Source: Parachlorella kessleri (taxonomy: Eukaryota; Chlorophyta; Trebouxiophyceae; Chlorellales; Chlorellaceae). Taken from it: 64,000 nucleotides of DNA. The stretch is taken from positions 1-64,000 of the forward strand of contig BBXU01002262.1 in the NCBI GenBank assembly GCA_001598975.1. The letters run 5' to 3'. This document shows positions 46,501 to 60,653 of the stretch, piece after piece (positions within the stretch are counted from its first letter, which is position 1; every line of letters begins with the position of its first letter). A program made the translations under genes and the position numbers. The notes under the pieces are model-generated. The model saw only the letters and a program-made list of their open reading frames with translations, ran no database searches and was not told where the DNA came from.

Positions 46501-49500
46501 CCTGTCGCAGGCCTGCTGGTGTCAGCCTTCCAGCACTACCCCGCCTCCCGGCAGGCCTTCTTTGATGACTTCTTCAGCCACGTCATCAACTACTTTGTAG
46601 CCAGCAAACGCGCCGTGCGAGACTTTGTGTGCAGCGAGGACAGCAGCACCAGCATCCAGATGCTGACAGCGGCCGTGCTGCAAATGATTCAGGTGATGCT
46701 TGGTGCAGCTGCTCGTAAGGGCATCAGGCAGTGCACCGTGGTTCATTGCATATCGCATTCATTGCTGGGAGGGAGAGTCTTTGTTTGCAGCAAGGCATTG
46801 TCCACGGAGAAGCCAGCGGTTCTACGAAAATGACCAAGAATGTCGCAGTCTTTCTCCTTGTAGGCTTCGGTGGCCCTGCCAGCCATGGACACCGATGTGA
46901 AGCAGCTGCCCAAGTGCTATGCCCATGCAGTGCACTGGAGTGACTACTTCTGGTCCCTATGTTTTGACAGGTACTTCCTCTCCATGACCCATCGGCCGGA
47001 GTATGCAGCCTGTCGTTACGTGGAGATAAACCTGGCTTCGTAGCCCATGCCATTTTTAGCTGCCTGACAATCCCCATAAAACGCTATGGCCTGTGGGCAT
47101 GCGCTGTTCATTGCTCTGTCTACGGCTTTCAGTGGCACAGCCCCAGAAGTTTTATTTCAACTGGTAAGACGTAGTCCTTTGCATGTTGTCCAGGCTGCCT
47201 GCCGCTCGGGCGCAGAAGTCAGATACTGAGCAGGACTTCAAGCTGCTCTTGGAGCAGCTGCTGCAAGACTTGCTGGATGTGGCCTGCCTGCCGGAGTGGC
47301 CGGCTGCCACGGTGCTTCTGCTGCGCTTCATTACGGTGCTGAGCGGGCCCAAGGGCCTTCAGCACGCAGGTGCGCGGTGTACGAATTTTCCGATGTCATG
47401 AGGGCATTTCATGCTGGCTTGTGCAGCTCAGTGCGTCATCTCATAAGATATGGCAATTGGCCTTGCTTATCCTGGCAGGGTTGACCTTGAATTGAAGACC
47501 ATGCACGTGGGGCAGTGGCCTGTAATCGCCAAGATGGTGCTAACCACCTGTTGGCTGCAGACGGCTATGTCCGGCAGACCTGCGTAGACTTCCTGGGCAT
47601 GGTGTCTGCGCGGCTGCATCAGTTTGAGCTTGCCGCCGTGTCAGGTGAAGGCTGGCTGCAGGAGCTTGCTGGACAGAGAGGTGCGTAAGAAGAATAACTT
47701 TTTGGGGCATACTGAGCCTTGCAAGACACAACACTGTCCATTGGGCACTGCTTTAGCAAATAACCTGTAATCTCATAGCGAACACAAAATAGTTGGCAGT
47801 CCCTGCGGTGTGGCCATACTGACTTCCCTCCCCGGTTTTATCTAGCAGGGTATAGAGATCCCTTGGAGGCGGCCTCCGCGCTGCTCCTCAGCTACCTTGC
47901 TGACAAGGCTCGTGGCCCCATGGCTTGCTCAGCTCGCCAGTTCCTCTTATGCCGCGCATTTGCAGAGGAGGTGAGGAGTACGGCCTTGCTACATGTGGCT
48001 TCAGTAGATTGCAAGTCGGTAAAGTGTTGCACCGGTGGCAGACAGTGGACAATGTACTTGCTCCTGGCAGTGATAATCCCACATAGATTTTTGGGAGGAC
48101 AGGGTGTCCGTAGTGTCACATTCACCAAAGCCTACCGCTTTGTAGGCCACCTCCCTCCAACGACAAGAAGCTGGTCAGCAGGAGCTGAAGCTACTCCTGG
48201 CCTCCTACCGCAAGCAGCAGGATGACATGAGCATGCTGCCCGCTGAGTCAGCACCATCATCAGCCGAGGCAAGGCGCCTGACTCAGGCTCTGGTGCGGGT
48301 GAGTAAGGGGTTACACCTGACCAGGTCGTAGTGTCGAGACGCGTTGTGCCGGCAATGCTAGGCGCAAGCTTTGTGTAAACGCCGTGAGGTGCACCAATCC
48401 TACTTGCACATGTTTAAAACAACTGCCATAGCTTGCTCCGCTGCCTCACTGGCTTTCTGCTGTGCAGTCTCACAGGCTCCATGCCTTGCCGGTTGTTTGC
48501 AGAAAACGCTAGGCAATGCGCGCCAGTCCTCAATCCTGTGGTTGCTTGATGCGGTGGAACCTCGCCAGCCACCCACAGTGCGAGCCAAGGCAGTCAAGGC
48601 ACTGGGTGTTGTGGTGGAGGCCGACCCTGGTATCTTGGAGCAGCCCGAAGTTCAGAAGGCGGTCGAGAAGGCATTGCAGGTATGGGGTGGGAGGCATTGC
48701 TGCAGCGCGGGCTTGCTTGTGGGAGGCAAGTGTGAGTGGCCTCTTCCCAGGGATGAGGGGCCAGCGGCCGAGCATGTCTGGGATGCTGCAAAGCAAGGGA
48801 ACAAGGTCAGCTGGTACGATCGAGCGGTTCCTATACCTTGTTGGTGCTCTGGTGATGGTTGTGCTGGTACTGCATCACCTGTCTGCGGTTTTACATAAGC
48901 TGTGGCATATGACGACCCTGAATGGGGCATGATATTCCGCAGGATGACTCTGTGAGTGTCCGTGAGGCTGCCTTGGAGCTGCTGGGCCGCCACATAGGGG
49001 GCAACCAGGGCCTAGCGCTGCGCCTGTTCCCCATACTGGCCAAGGCCTGCTCAGGTGAGAAAGTGATTGCAATGCATGTGCGTGGCTCTGTCGGAGCTGT
49101 CACAACGGTCCTTACAGTATGCTTCGACTGGTTATTTTGATAGGCAGCCCAAGCGTGCATTTTGCATGCAAATATACCTAAGAACATGGGACACCTGTCC
49201 ATCATCTCATGGGCATGAGCCATGGACCCATATCCCGACCGAAGGTCAGAGTGTGGGGATGTGAACCCGGGGTACTCTGCCTCGCTGTGAAGCCCTACTG
49301 GTAGCCCCTCCTTTTACCGCAGACACGGGCATGAGCGTGAAGAAGCGCGCCATCAAGCTGCTCTGGGAGTGCTGCATCAGCGCCCCCGGCTTCCCCTCTG
49401 CGACGGAGGCCTGCAAGCATGTGCTCATGCGGGCGGGGGACAACGAGGAGTCGGTGCAGGACATGGTGTCCAAGGTCTTCCACAGTTTGTGGTTCACTCC

Positions 49501-52500
49501 CCGCTTGGAGGCGGGTAAGCGTGCTGTGTTCCCTACCAGTGCGTAGTAGCACCCCAGCTGCTGCTGATTAGGCATGCTGGACATGTCGGCGGCATTGTCG
49601 ATGCCGATGCGCGGTGGCGTTTTGGGAAAGACATTGGATTGCTGGTTGAATGAACAGATTGAGTGTGAATCAGTGGCAGCGGGGCCTTGCGCATTGGGGG
49701 GCATTAGTAGCTTGCAGATGCATCGCCCCAAATTGGTGCCTGCAGGCGCAGCAGGTGCAGCTGTCGAACGCAGCGCAGCACAGCGGGCACAGCAGCTGGC
49801 AGACGTGGCACTAGCTGTCTACGAGGCCGGAGGGCGGGGTATCCACCTTCCCCTGGATCTCAACCACCCGCTGGTTGTGGCGTTGCGTTCAGCACTTGGC
49901 TTCCACACCAAAGGAGACCTCAAGGTGCGGTGGGATGCTCAGAGTCACTTGTGCTGCTCAAGTATGCTGAGTGGTGCTTGTTGACCCCAAGGCTGGAAGG
50001 CCACAACACGATTGCCAGGTTCATCGAAGCAAACTTCGCTCAATATATTCAAATGTTGACTCCATGCCAAGCCCAGCCTGCCTTAGGTCTGCCTGCTGCT
50101 GCTGTCCTGCAGAAAGAGTGGGCTGCGGGGCAGGAGATCACCCAAGCCCTGCTCACAGCCTACCTCCAGGCCGAGGAGGTTGCCCTGGCAGAGGCGGGCC
50201 CGCCAGCCAACGGGGCTGCACCTGCCCAGCAGCCCAGAGCCTTCCCTGGCTTCCGCTACATGCTGTCCCTGCACGCCTTTGCGGTCACAGATGTGGAGCT
50301 GTGCATGCCCGCGAGCGACCCTGCGCGGTGTGTGAAGACTCTGGCGCCCTACCTCAAGCCCCCGGCAGGTTGGTGGGCGATTAAACATAGCTTGCCCCCC
50401 TGCTGTGACTTGCGCTGGCTTGCGACAGGAGTTGCAAGCTGGTTTGCAGATGACAGCGGCCAGGGCCCTTGCTCTTTGAACCAGAGCCTGCTAGCCAGAA
50501 TGGGAGTACCTTGCTGAGAAGCCGGCTCGCATCAAGATGGTGCCTGATGCAACTTGCCAAGACCCCCGCCTCCCCCCGCCCCCTCAGCATTCCCTGCATT
50601 GTGGCCTGCCTTCCTGCAGATGCCCGGCACCTGGGCCAGGATGACCAGCGACGGGGGGCAGAGGAGTTGCTATGTGTCCTGTCAGTTCTGGACGATGTAC
50701 TTAGCCAGCTGCCAACCCTGGACTCAGTCGACCTGAGGGATATTGTCCTTGACCTGGTGACGCTCATCAACAAGAACCCCTTCACGGTGGTGAGCATGGG
50801 CTTTCGTGGTGGGGTAGGCATGGTGTCAGTCATGTCCGGCATCCCCCACACTACGAGTGGGCGGTAAGAGGACAAAACAATTGAACCTACAGTGGGCCGC
50901 CTTTGGCCAACGGACATGGGGACGTCCTGCCAAGCCCTGAAGGAGATAGCTGGCTGCGCTAGCGTGGAGCCCAGCATGCTGCCCCTGCTGCCGCGCACAG
51001 GTGGTCGGCACGGCCTGCAAGTGCCTCTGCACCGTTGCAAGCAAGGAGCCGCAGGCAGCGCCCAAGCTCGCGGAGCTTGTGGCAGTCTACGTCAACCTGC
51101 TGCAGCGCGACTCGGTGCAGAACGTGTTTGTGAGCCGCTACCTCTTCACGCTGGGGCACCTTTGCAGGTGGGTGGTAGCGCTGCGATGCAGGCGTCGTAC
51201 CGCGGCTGGCAGCAAGGGGGGGTTTACTATGTACCAGGTCGATGGTAGGACACGGTGAATGGTCCGGCGAGCGTGTACCGGTGAGACTACCGGTGCCGCA
51301 TGGCTTTGAACAGCTGTTTTCTGTGCTACAGGTATGGTGCCGACGTGATTGAGGCGACAAAGCCAGAGTCAGGGAAGGAGGTCGTCACCATGCAGGGTTG
51401 CCTCGCACTCTTTGCGGGCTTCTTCCAGCAAGGCGCACCCACCCCTGACCAGCAGCGGGTGAGTCGTAGCTGTTAGTGCCCTCACGACGTAGGGGAGGGA
51501 AACGCGGGCCTGTAGAGGCAGGAACAAACAAGGGACCCTTCATGTCAGTAGCAAGCGCCGCCCCCCTCAGTATATGCATGTGCCCTTACCCAGGAGCAAG
51601 GGGATTGGCAGTCGAGAGGGCTGGCTGCCAGGCGGTGGTGTTGTGCTTGCCTCGCAGGCTGCTGAGCATGGCTGCTGGCAACTCCTGGCTGTGTAGGCTG
51701 TGCAGGTCCAGGAAGCTGCCTTGCAGGCCATTGGCATGCTGACCATTGCTCGGCCGGGCATCATGACGCACAGCAAAGCGGTTGCCAAGATCTTGCAGAC
51801 AGGTGCTGTTGCTTGCTCACTAACCCGGTGCAAGCTCCAATGATCGCTCATGCAAGGCGCGCGGCAATTCGCACTGATAAAGCCATGTCACGGGGTACTC
51901 TAAGCATTATGCCATACGCCGTCACCTGACTTGGATCTGGCTTACATAAGCAGCATGCTGGCCTCCAGGGTACCAGATACTCATTCTTCCTCCCAGTGCA
52001 CTTTTGGCCTGCAGCGTTGGCGCCCGGTGCCCCGCATGCCTTCAAGCGGACTGCCCTGAGTAACCTCAATGAGATGCTCCGCTCAGATGAGCAGCTCCTT
52101 CTGGCCAGGCAGCAGGCTGCCGACGTGAGTCCGTGTCTTAGACAAGCTTACCGGAGTGCGTGCTGCCCTGCTATCACCTATCACTCGTCACAAGCACAGT
52201 CTGGTAGCCGGTTTCATTCTTTCTTGCATTGGTAGCTTTCCCTGCAGCACAGTCTTGCGTATATTGCTGACTTACATTCTGACCGTGCATCTGCAGGATG
52301 GGTCGATGAAGGGCAAGGGCCGTGGCAAGCAGCTGCAGAACAAGCAGGGGGGCGGTAGTAGTGCAGTACAGACGCAGAATGGGCAGGCCGACAGCCTTTC
52401 CCTCAGCAGCGGCATATTACAGGTGAGAGACTATCCACCTCACGGGCTCTTGCTGTGGTAAGCATGACCGGTGATTATTTTAGTCAGTCGGCGGGCATAT

Positions 52501-55500
52501 CTATGTTTTTGTGTAATTCCAGGCCCGCGCAGCTACTGGCAGCTGCTGTGCCAGCAGGCTTCCTAGTGCAGCTGGCCCACCAACTGCTGGTCAGCATCGT
52601 TTGTGTCGATGAATGGTCTTGGTAAGCTTGTTTTCTCCCTACTTATCTGCAGTACCATTGGGAGATGGTACTGCGGCTGGCCACAGATACGAGCACTGCG
52701 GTGGGCACTCCCAGCACTCCCTCCACCAGCGCCAGCCTTGGCGTGCGGCGCCAAGCTCTGGCACTCATAGAGACAGTGCTCCGGTAAGCAGAGCCTGCTC
52801 TCTGACTGCAGCCTCAGCGCCTTTGCTAACCATGACGTTGAGATAAGAATATGTCAAAATTGGCCACACAGCCGCAAGCGTTGCTCCCACAGCTGCGCTT
52901 CGTGGTTGCTGAGCTGCTCATGCTGACATGACTGGCTTTCTGCCTGTATGTGGTGGCAGGGGCGGTTTGGTAGCTCCCTGGACGGCTGTGGCCCCCCTCG
53001 TGGCTCTCACAACTGACCCCAACGAAGAGCTGCGAGTCAAAGCCCTCAAGCTGCTTAAGCAGGTAGGGAGCATGCTTGCTGCTTTTTGGTGCCCTACCTC
53101 GCTACTTTGCTGCCTCTGCTGCGCCTGAGGCTGTATATCGCGGCTCCTGGATTGGCGAGTGAAGGCCCGGCCTACAAGGTAGACAGAGTGGACAGTGGAA
53201 GGCCACCACGACTCGCCCAGGCGGTGTATAGCTTGGGAGCATCTTGAGCAACCCGGCTGCATGGGTTATACTGGGCCAGTCTCTGATCCAGCCCGGTAGC
53301 TGCCACACCCACTGCCATGTCGCAAGAGCACCACCTCATGGTGACCATGTCGACACCTAGCACCCCTTTATCTGCTCGTTCAGGAGGCTGAAAAGCGTGC
53401 AGACTTTCTGGAGAACAAGCTGCCGGCAGGAGTTGTGGAGGCGTATGAGTTCCATGTCCGCCTAGTGCAGGTCGGCAGCTGCCTCCATCGGACTGCTGTG
53501 AGGTTGTTGCCTATGTGGTTCGGATTGACACTCCTGTCATCGTCAGTTCTCTGCCAGGCATCACACACAAAGCTCCCGGGACCATTGGAGTTGATGCGAG
53601 CCTCAGTCACAGACGACCCAGCGCATATATAATGCATTGCCTAGGGTACCGCTTGCCAGCCTGTATGCTGTCAGCTTCGCCAAGGAAGCTGCTCTGCTGG
53701 GGAGTCCTTCAAGAACAAGAACTGACCTCCCCTTGCTTCATGCCTCTTGCAATGCAGACGGGTGCGCTGCGGCCGCCACGAGGGGTGCTGCCGCCTGAAG
53801 TAGCCGCTGGCCTCCAGCTGCTGTACAAGGAGCTGGTACAGCCTAACAAGGCGCTGCGCACCAGCTTTATGCAGGCAGGTTGAAGACAGATCCAGCCCCG
53901 TCTCTGTGCCCAAGCAAGTGTTACTCGCTGCAGCAGTCACACTCACGAAGAATGTAGGCGCCTGATGAGCGGGAATACTTAGCGCTGCATGGAGATGAAT
54001 CACACGCAATATGGAGATAGCACATACAAGAACCGACCATTCTGCCATGTGACGTCATGTGCAGAATCTGCTGAAGCGCTTTGACCTGGCCTGCACCCCC
54101 ATCACCAATGCCAGCGGCCCGGCCGCCAGCAGCCTTGGCAACAGCGCATTCGCTCCATCCAATCTGGAGCTGCTGCGGTTTTGTGCGGCGGTTGCAGCTT
54201 CGCTGCCTTATAAGCGTGGCGACGAGCCGTGCTCTGTGGTGTACCAGGTCAACGGCATTGTGGCCCGGAGGGGGGCGGGGCTGTTGGAGGACTTCAAATC
54301 GGCGCTGCAAAGCCAGGTGGGGTAACGTTCGTGCCCTTCTTTGGTGCTGCTGGGTATTGATTGGGTTGCAGGGCTTGCTAGGTTGGAGGAGGTCGTTGAA
54401 CACCTGCAAGGGAGCTGGTAAATTCAAGCACATACAAATCGGCGGAGGTGAAAGTCAGGTCTTACTGTGTTATGGCTGTGACCCCTTGACAGGTCAGCAC
54501 CCGTTGCAAGGTTGCCTGAGTGCGGTGCAGGAACAGGGCGGGAATGAAGCGGCGCTGGCTCACTGTCGTGCCTCGGTGGCGCTTTCAATGCTGCTGGTGC
54601 TCAAGGACTACCTGAAGAAGGCCTACTCCCTCAGCACAGAGCGGACTGCCAGCTTTGGCCCCTCAGGTGAGGGGTTCTGGCTGCCAAATGTTTTTGTTGC
54701 TAAGCAGGTCCACTTTGACTGGATCACTTAGGTGCTGAGGCGCAGTTTGAGTTGGGCTGCCGTCAATGGGGTGAGATGTAGGAGCCTTGACAACTGGCCT
54801 TAGTGGGGCCAACTGTTTGCTTGCGTGATCCCTTACCATTGGATTCATGCCCCCCCCCTCCCATGTGGCCTACTGATCACACAAGACCTATGCACTACGA
54901 TGCTCATGCCTTGCATAGGTTGACATGCCTTACCTCTGCCTGTGTAAGCAACGTGCAGGCGAGCGGCGAAAGCAGGAGGAGCGCACGCCTGTCAGCCAGC
55001 TGGACTCTGTGCCGTGCCACCTTGACAAGCTGGACTTGGAAGCAGCCGCCAGCCCAGAGAGTACTCTGCAGCAGTACAAGGTGGGCTTTCCGCGAGAAGG
55101 GTCAAGACTTTGGCTTGCGTGCTTCTTGGGAGCTTCAGGATTTCCTGGCTCCCCCAGGCTCCAGCTGCGGGCTTTAGCTGCTGTGTACTACCTGCCACAC
55201 TCCCAGCCCCGCTTGCCAGGGGGCTGTCCAGGACATAACTGTTGAGCTGAGGCACACAGGCCGGTGCTTTCATGGGGGTCTCCAAGCTGCAGGATGTTGT
55301 AAGGGACTAGCACAATGCCAAGCCGGTAGGGTGGTCGGGTGGTCCTCTTGAGGGTGGCACCAAGGTATGAACCGGCCTTCATGTCACAGGTGTTCAAGAA
55401 GCTGATGTCCCAGGACACAGCTGACTATGACCACTTGGGTCATACCGCACCTCCTGGCAACCGGCGGGGTGGCGGCGCCAAGGTGGCTGAGAGTCCGGCA

Positions 55501-56153
55501 GCGGGTAGCCCTATCCCCGGGGATGCAGCAGACGAGGAAGCTGGCACGCCTGAATGGGTGCTGGGCAATGGGACAGGTGCGGCCGATTCAAATGGCGTGT
55601 TGGAAGTGGCCCTTGCTCTGCTAACGTAGCGAGCCGCATGCAGGTGACTGTGGGTTGAGCTAAGCGTCCGGCACATTAAGGAAACAAGTTGCGATATATG
55701 GGTGAAAGTGGATGGCAGTGCCCAGCTGTTGTATGTCTTTGCTGTTCCAGGTGGGGGTCCAGCCACCAAGCTGGCTAGATGCGGCAGCCGGAAGACTGGC
55801 ATTGGCAGCAGCAAGCCAACCAAGGCCCGGGCCGCCATTACCACTGCCAAGGCCACATCCAAAAAGAAAAAACGGAAGAAGGTTCGTTGGTTCAGGGGTT
55901 TAAGTACGGTGATGGTGTGTGTCGAGTAGGCTATATCAGGATTGACTTGTCAGGGTGACAGCTGGCGCTTTATGTGTGCCCCAGCGTTACACCTGACCAG
56001 GGATGTGCGTCAGCATGTGAATGTAGACCCTCACCGTGACCCTAACTTGTTTGACCGCCGCTGTTGTGGGTGCAGTCTGGCAGTGATGATGATTCTGAGG
56101 ACGAAGACTACACGCCCAAAGCTGCTGCCACGAAGAAAAAGCTGCACTTGTGA
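43509..56153 (+). CDS. SCC2: Cohesin loader SCC2/NIPBL
   Basis: Large HEAT-repeat protein that with SCC4 loads cohesin on chromatin. Exons, all in phase: 43509-43702, 43782-43882, 43969-44190, 44307 (or 44394)-44489, 44715-44821, 45014-45130, 45337-45430, 45625-45744, 45950-46016, 46160-46332, 46424-46692, 46864-46970, 47194-47369, 47561-47680, 47849-47970, 48182-48298, 48503-48679, 48943-49054, 49323-49514, 49746-49924, 50113-50368, 50620-50789, 51001-51167, 51332-51458, 51706-51802, 52015-52124, 52297-52422, 52653-52783, 52960-53062, 53384-53470, 53758-53874, 54065-54316, 54498-54666, 54959-55080, 55390-55576, 55751-55881, 56076-56153; about 1790 aa. Family landmarks: VLVAMEAATAALRILTTPDL, FFSHVINYFVASKRAVRDFV with IQMLTAAVLQMIQ, SVSVREAALELLGRHI, SVKKRAIKLLWECC, LFTLGHLCRYGAD, VFKKLMSQDTADYD. 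It ends in a Lys-rich, then acidic tail. One intron (after 53874) needs a GC donor. Starts of exons 16 and 33 are uncertain by a few codons. Confidence 0.9.
44291..44452 (+). repeat. 87-bp in-frame tandem duplication inside SCC2
   Basis: The segment at 44291-44377 recurs from 44378. About 64 of the first 72 positions match. Each copy carries its own GCATGCAG splice acceptor followed by the same coding block (YATYVTQLL, then HERLLT). The period is exactly 29 codons. Confidence 0.9.
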
Positions 56154-56540
56154 AGGGGGAGGGGAGCAAGACTGGGAGATCTGAGGAAGGCAGGGAGCTT
56201 ACGTACATTAGAAAGTGGAGTTCCTCGACATCCAGCAGGGTTTTGTATGTTTTGTAGGAGAATAACATTGCAGGTGCCATGCCAGAAGAACTTGTGTATG
56301 CATTGCTTCACAGCCGTGTACGCTGCTGACAACTGACTTTCTGACCGTTCTGCTTTGGGGCGCATCCCTTTGAAGTTTTGCATATGGGTGGTCATGAGTT
56401 TTGCATTATGCAAGTTTTCCTTTGCCAGTCCGTTTGAACGTCAAATTATACGAGTCACTAAAGTGTCACAAATACTTGGTCATGGAAAAGGAAGCCATCA
56501 TCAAATATATGTGCTTGCTGGCCATGGTAGTCAAATGAGC

Positions 56541-56545
56541 TTACA
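56541..56545 (-). terminator. TGTAA poly(A) signal of IFT56
   Basis: Minus-strand TGTAA, 46 nt after the IFT56 stop codon. Confidence 0.55.
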
Positions 56546-56590
56546 TTCACAATGAGCCAGCGAGCAAAAACGGCTGCCCACCCAGCAATC

Positions 56591-59500
56591 TCAAACAATC
56601 ACATCAACGTCAGCTCCGCTCCCTTTCACCCACTTGGTCACCACCCTGCAGCATGAGCGCACCACCATGTTGGCCCTGCATGTCGTGTACAACTATGCCA
56701 AGAGACACCAAAGACGAGACTTGCAACTAGTTAGGCAGGTTTGATCAATAACACAACTGAACAGCCTCGCTCGGAGCGCCTCAAAACTTGCCTGATTATG
56801 TACTCTGCTTGCGGATTGGAGCTATTTCTGAGCAAGATAAGAACCTCCCTGCAGAGCCAAACAGACACAGCATTCAAATTGACGGGCACGAGGGGTAGCG
56901 CACCAGGACTGTGCGATAGGAGGCTGGTAATGCCAGATATGCTTTCATACAGCTCCCTGCCGCCGTGCATAGGCCCATGGCCAAGATGTGTATGGCAGTA
57001 TGCATCCCCACCGTTTATGCACCCACCATGCTGTGCATGATGCACAATGCACACGTGGCCAACTGGACGCCCTTGAAAAATAACTTTCCTCACCTCAGCA
57101 CCTCTGGCGGCTGCTCCCCTTTAGCTGCCTGCTGGAACACTGCAACGCAGGCGCCTCGCTTGCCCTCCCACACAGCTGTGGACATAGCTGGCTGGGCTGG
57201 GTTTAGGTACTCCAGTGCATCAAAGGCCCTGGCCGCCCAGAGCCACACCCCGGCCTTGTAGCAGTCGTTGGCAATGAGCTGCAGGATCTCCACCACAGGG
57301 CCGCCTGCCTGCTGCTGCTGTAGGTACAGCTGCCAGGCTAGCTCCGCCTGGCCTGCAGGAGGTATAAGTCCGAGTGTGCATAAGTGATGGGTGATGGGGA
57401 GCAGGGAATGAGGGACACGGCGGGCATGGGCAGCAAAGGTGTTTCTCTTGACAGCTTACAGCTGTCCTATAGCCATGGGCGATGCCAGCCACCGAGTTGT
57501 GACCACCTGCTCTTGTAGCAGGCCTTCCTATCAAGGTCTGCAGTGCTATAGTACACCACAGCAGTAAGCGAGGCCAAGCCCACACCTCCGCTTAGCCTCT
57601 CACTGCCCACCTGTCATGATATAGCACCGCGCCAGCCAGGCGACATAGCCCGGCTCCTGTGCCCAGTCCTGGCGTTGTACTCGGCTCAGCGCTTCTAGGG
57701 CACCCCCGTACTGTCCTGCATCCAGGACTGGAGCATTTTGGTGTGCATGTCTTGAGGCTGCAGCAGCCTGCCACAGACAACACAGACTGGCTGGGTAAGC
57801 ATCCATAGTGTCATTCAGTATATTCAAGATAAGTATCACCAAATACTCTCCAACAGAAACATGAAATCCAGCCTGCTACTTGTGTCTTTGCCAACTCCAT
57901 AAGAGCCCAGTTACAGGTGTTCCCTCGACCACCGCGAGGAGGCTCACCTACAGCCGCCCTTGCCATGCCCAGGTTCCAGTTGTAGGCATCCTCCCCGCTG
58001 CAGAACTCAGCAATAGATTCAAGGAAGGGCAACGCCTCGTCAAACTCCCCGCGCAGCAGCAAGCTGGAGGCAGCGCACTGACGCCCTGCACACCAGAGGT
58101 AACCAAACTCGCTCGGATACTCTCCATTGGCGTGGCGGCAGGCTGATTGTGCCTGCACGAGTGAGTAGCCAAACGACAAGGACACACGACCTAACCAGCT
58201 TCATTACCAACAATGCTGCACACAAGATTTATTTGCGCTGAACAATGCCGCTATGCTCCTGCCCAGCCCCAGACCTGGCACTGTGTCGCATTCGGTTTCG
58301 GAGGCCCCGACGGCATCCAAGCAGCGCTGGGCCTCAAGCGACAAGTCTGGTGAGCCGCCTTGCTGGGCTAGCATGGAACACACTACACCCTGCAAACCAC
58401 AAAATAACCCGCATTTCGAGTGCCCAATAGGATGAATAGCAGTCCACAAGGAGCGCCTCAGGGCTCACTGACTCTTCCATGATAGCCACAGCGACCAAAG
58501 TACACAGTCCCTTCAATTTGAGGCGCCACCTCCTCAGGTACCACCTCCTTCCCAATTCAACCACGCACTTTAGAGATGTACTCGAAGGCTGTGGTGGGCT
58601 CCAGGTCTTTGATGAGGTTCAGGGCTCGGGCAGCATCGCCCCTCCGCAGATAGTAGATCACCAGGTTCAAGCGGGCCTCGGGAATGACATCCACCAGAGG
58701 TGGGAGCACCTGTCAGCATTGGCAGGCGGGGCGAGCCTGGAGCCTCGCTACTATGCTGCTGCGCAAGATACTAGGCAGCATAGCGTGCTGGAATGACCTA
58801 CCCTTCAAGGTATTGAGGAGCGCTAACACCGACTATCAACTGACTGCCTCCAAAGCCCGCGGACGACATGAGCAATTCTATATCTTGAAGGCATGATGTG
58901 ATGTGTCAACCATCCACAGCATAGCCATCTCTGCTCCAAGCCTGGGCACCAGCAATTCTGCATTTCCCATCAGCAATAACAATAGCCGAGGGCGAACGCA
59001 CCTGCATTCCGCCAAGCCCATCGTTGAACACTACCATGTTGTGCCTGATCAGCGCGCTGCTCTGTGCTGCCTGGCTCACAGTGCGCAGGCTGGCCCTGGC
59101 TGCCTCAGCGTCACGCTCTCGGAATCCATTACAGGCGCACACGTTGGCGGCCTACACATAGAATACAGTGACAGCGGCATAGTGTACTACCAGCGGTCCT
59201 GTGGTGGCTTTTGATGTTAAGCTGTCTACTCAGGGCTCTTGTTGTCGAGCAATTCACAGGCGCACTCCTCACGAAAACAGTCATCTCGCATGAAACGTGC
59301 CCTCATGTTGGCATTTCCTGACCCATTTGCAGGTGGGTAGCGATATTTTGACTACAGTGACAGTGGGGAGCCCTAAACCAGAGGGGCAGGGCCGTGATCA
59401 TCACCCACCAGCACGCTGTCGGCATGCACTTCCTTGTAGGCCTCCAGGTGGCCCTGGCAGGACTGCCAGTCATCCAGCATGTAGTAGCAGAGTGCAAGAT

Positions 59501-60323
59501 ACACATGAAGCTGCAACGAGAAGGCAATAGGAGCGTATGGCAAGCGTTAGTGGCACCCGAGCACTGGCAACATGGCTGTGGCAAACAGCATTTTCCAATA
59601 CCTGCACTTTGCAGATATCACATGTAGCTGCATGCAAAACTCAGGAGCTGCTTGCTCGATATGCTGACTCTTAAGCAAGGCTGGGCTGGCGCACCGCATG
59701 CAGATCTTGATGCTCCTTGAGAAGACTGGTGTAAACATCGGCGGCCGCTTGGTAATGGTTGCGGCCGTAGTGCACCGCTGCCAGGCTGACTTGGTCATCC
59801 ACATTGCTTCCAAGCCCAGCTGTTAGCTCCTCAAGGTCAGCACTCGGGCCACCCAGTTTAGCAGCGCAATGCAGCAGCAGGCGCACCTTCAGTTGACAGT
59901 CTGGGCCCTGCAAGCAAGTCAGTAATGGTCCGCTGGATTGGTGCAGATCATGCGGGGGGTCGCCCAGCCTTGGCGATGCAAGCAAGTGTGAAGAGTGCCC
60001 TAGGATTTAACGGGCATCCCTGCACTGCGATGTCACAGCAGCCCAGCCCACCCAATCGGCCAACGCACCCGCTCGGCTGCCTGCTGAGCCTCAGCATAGC
60101 GCCGCAGGCGGAATAGGCACGCTGCCTGGTGCAGGTCGAAGGACTTGGCGCTCTCCCCCGACAGGCTGACGTAAAGCTCCAGCGCCTCCTCATACCTGCC
60201 GGCATGGAAGTGCAAAAACGCCCGCCACTGCTGCTGCGCCTCCTTGCCTAGTCCAGGGGTGAAGCGCAGGGCTGTCAGGGCCCCGGCGAAATCTCTACTT
60301 TCAAGGCAGCTGAGCAGATCCAT
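56591..60323 (-). CDS. IFT56: Intraflagellar transport protein IFT56 (TTC26/DYF-13)
   Basis: TPR protein of the IFT-B complex that carries ciliary motility cargo. Eleven exons in phase: 60323-60069, 59907-59695, 59510-59409, 59151-59002, 58709-58569, 58389-58275, 58085-57948, 57715-57611, 57352-57094, 56848-56792, 56645-56591 (529 aa; animal 554). Conserved blocks follow the family order: [161 protein letters not shown]. The last intron has a GC donor (56791-56790), restoring a KW-containing C terminus; without it the frame ends in a non-conserved tail. It lacks the Lys-rich N-terminal ~30 residues of animal IFT56. Divergent from the Lys-rich gene. Confidence 0.94.
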
Positions 60324-60653
60324 GCCTTGCTACACCCAGGTTTGCCCAAGCTTTGATACTTGCAAATCTAATGCCGTCTGTATGTCGAAGTGATCAGCAA
60401 CAGCGCGGTTCTCAAATACCGAAGCACAAGGCGTGCAACTAAATGAGCCAGAAACACAAACCAGCAGGCTTCAAGGTCGTCCCCTGGTTGTCCAACAAGC
60501 TGCGCGTGCTGTGCTTGGTGTTGAGGCGCCAAGTGACAAAACTCTCTACTGCCTGCGTTTGGTGTCCTGTGTCATCATAGTTGCTCACTGGGGTACTGCT
60601 TTGCACGTTTTTGAAAGCTAGCAAGGCAGCCCATAACCAGCCAGCTAGCCACC
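60324..60653. promoter_or_regulatory. Divergent IFT56 / Lys-rich protein promoter
   Basis: 330 bp between the two start codons. No clear TATA box or X-box-like palindrome was recognised. Confidence 0.45.

Noticed and set aside
52524..52600. Possible extra SCC2 exon (about LLAAAVPAGFLVQLAHQLL)
   Set aside because: It can be spliced in phase 0, but the flanking exons already join in phase, and the extra block interrupts a stretch that aligns with the NIPBL helix order. It may be an alternative exon; not included.
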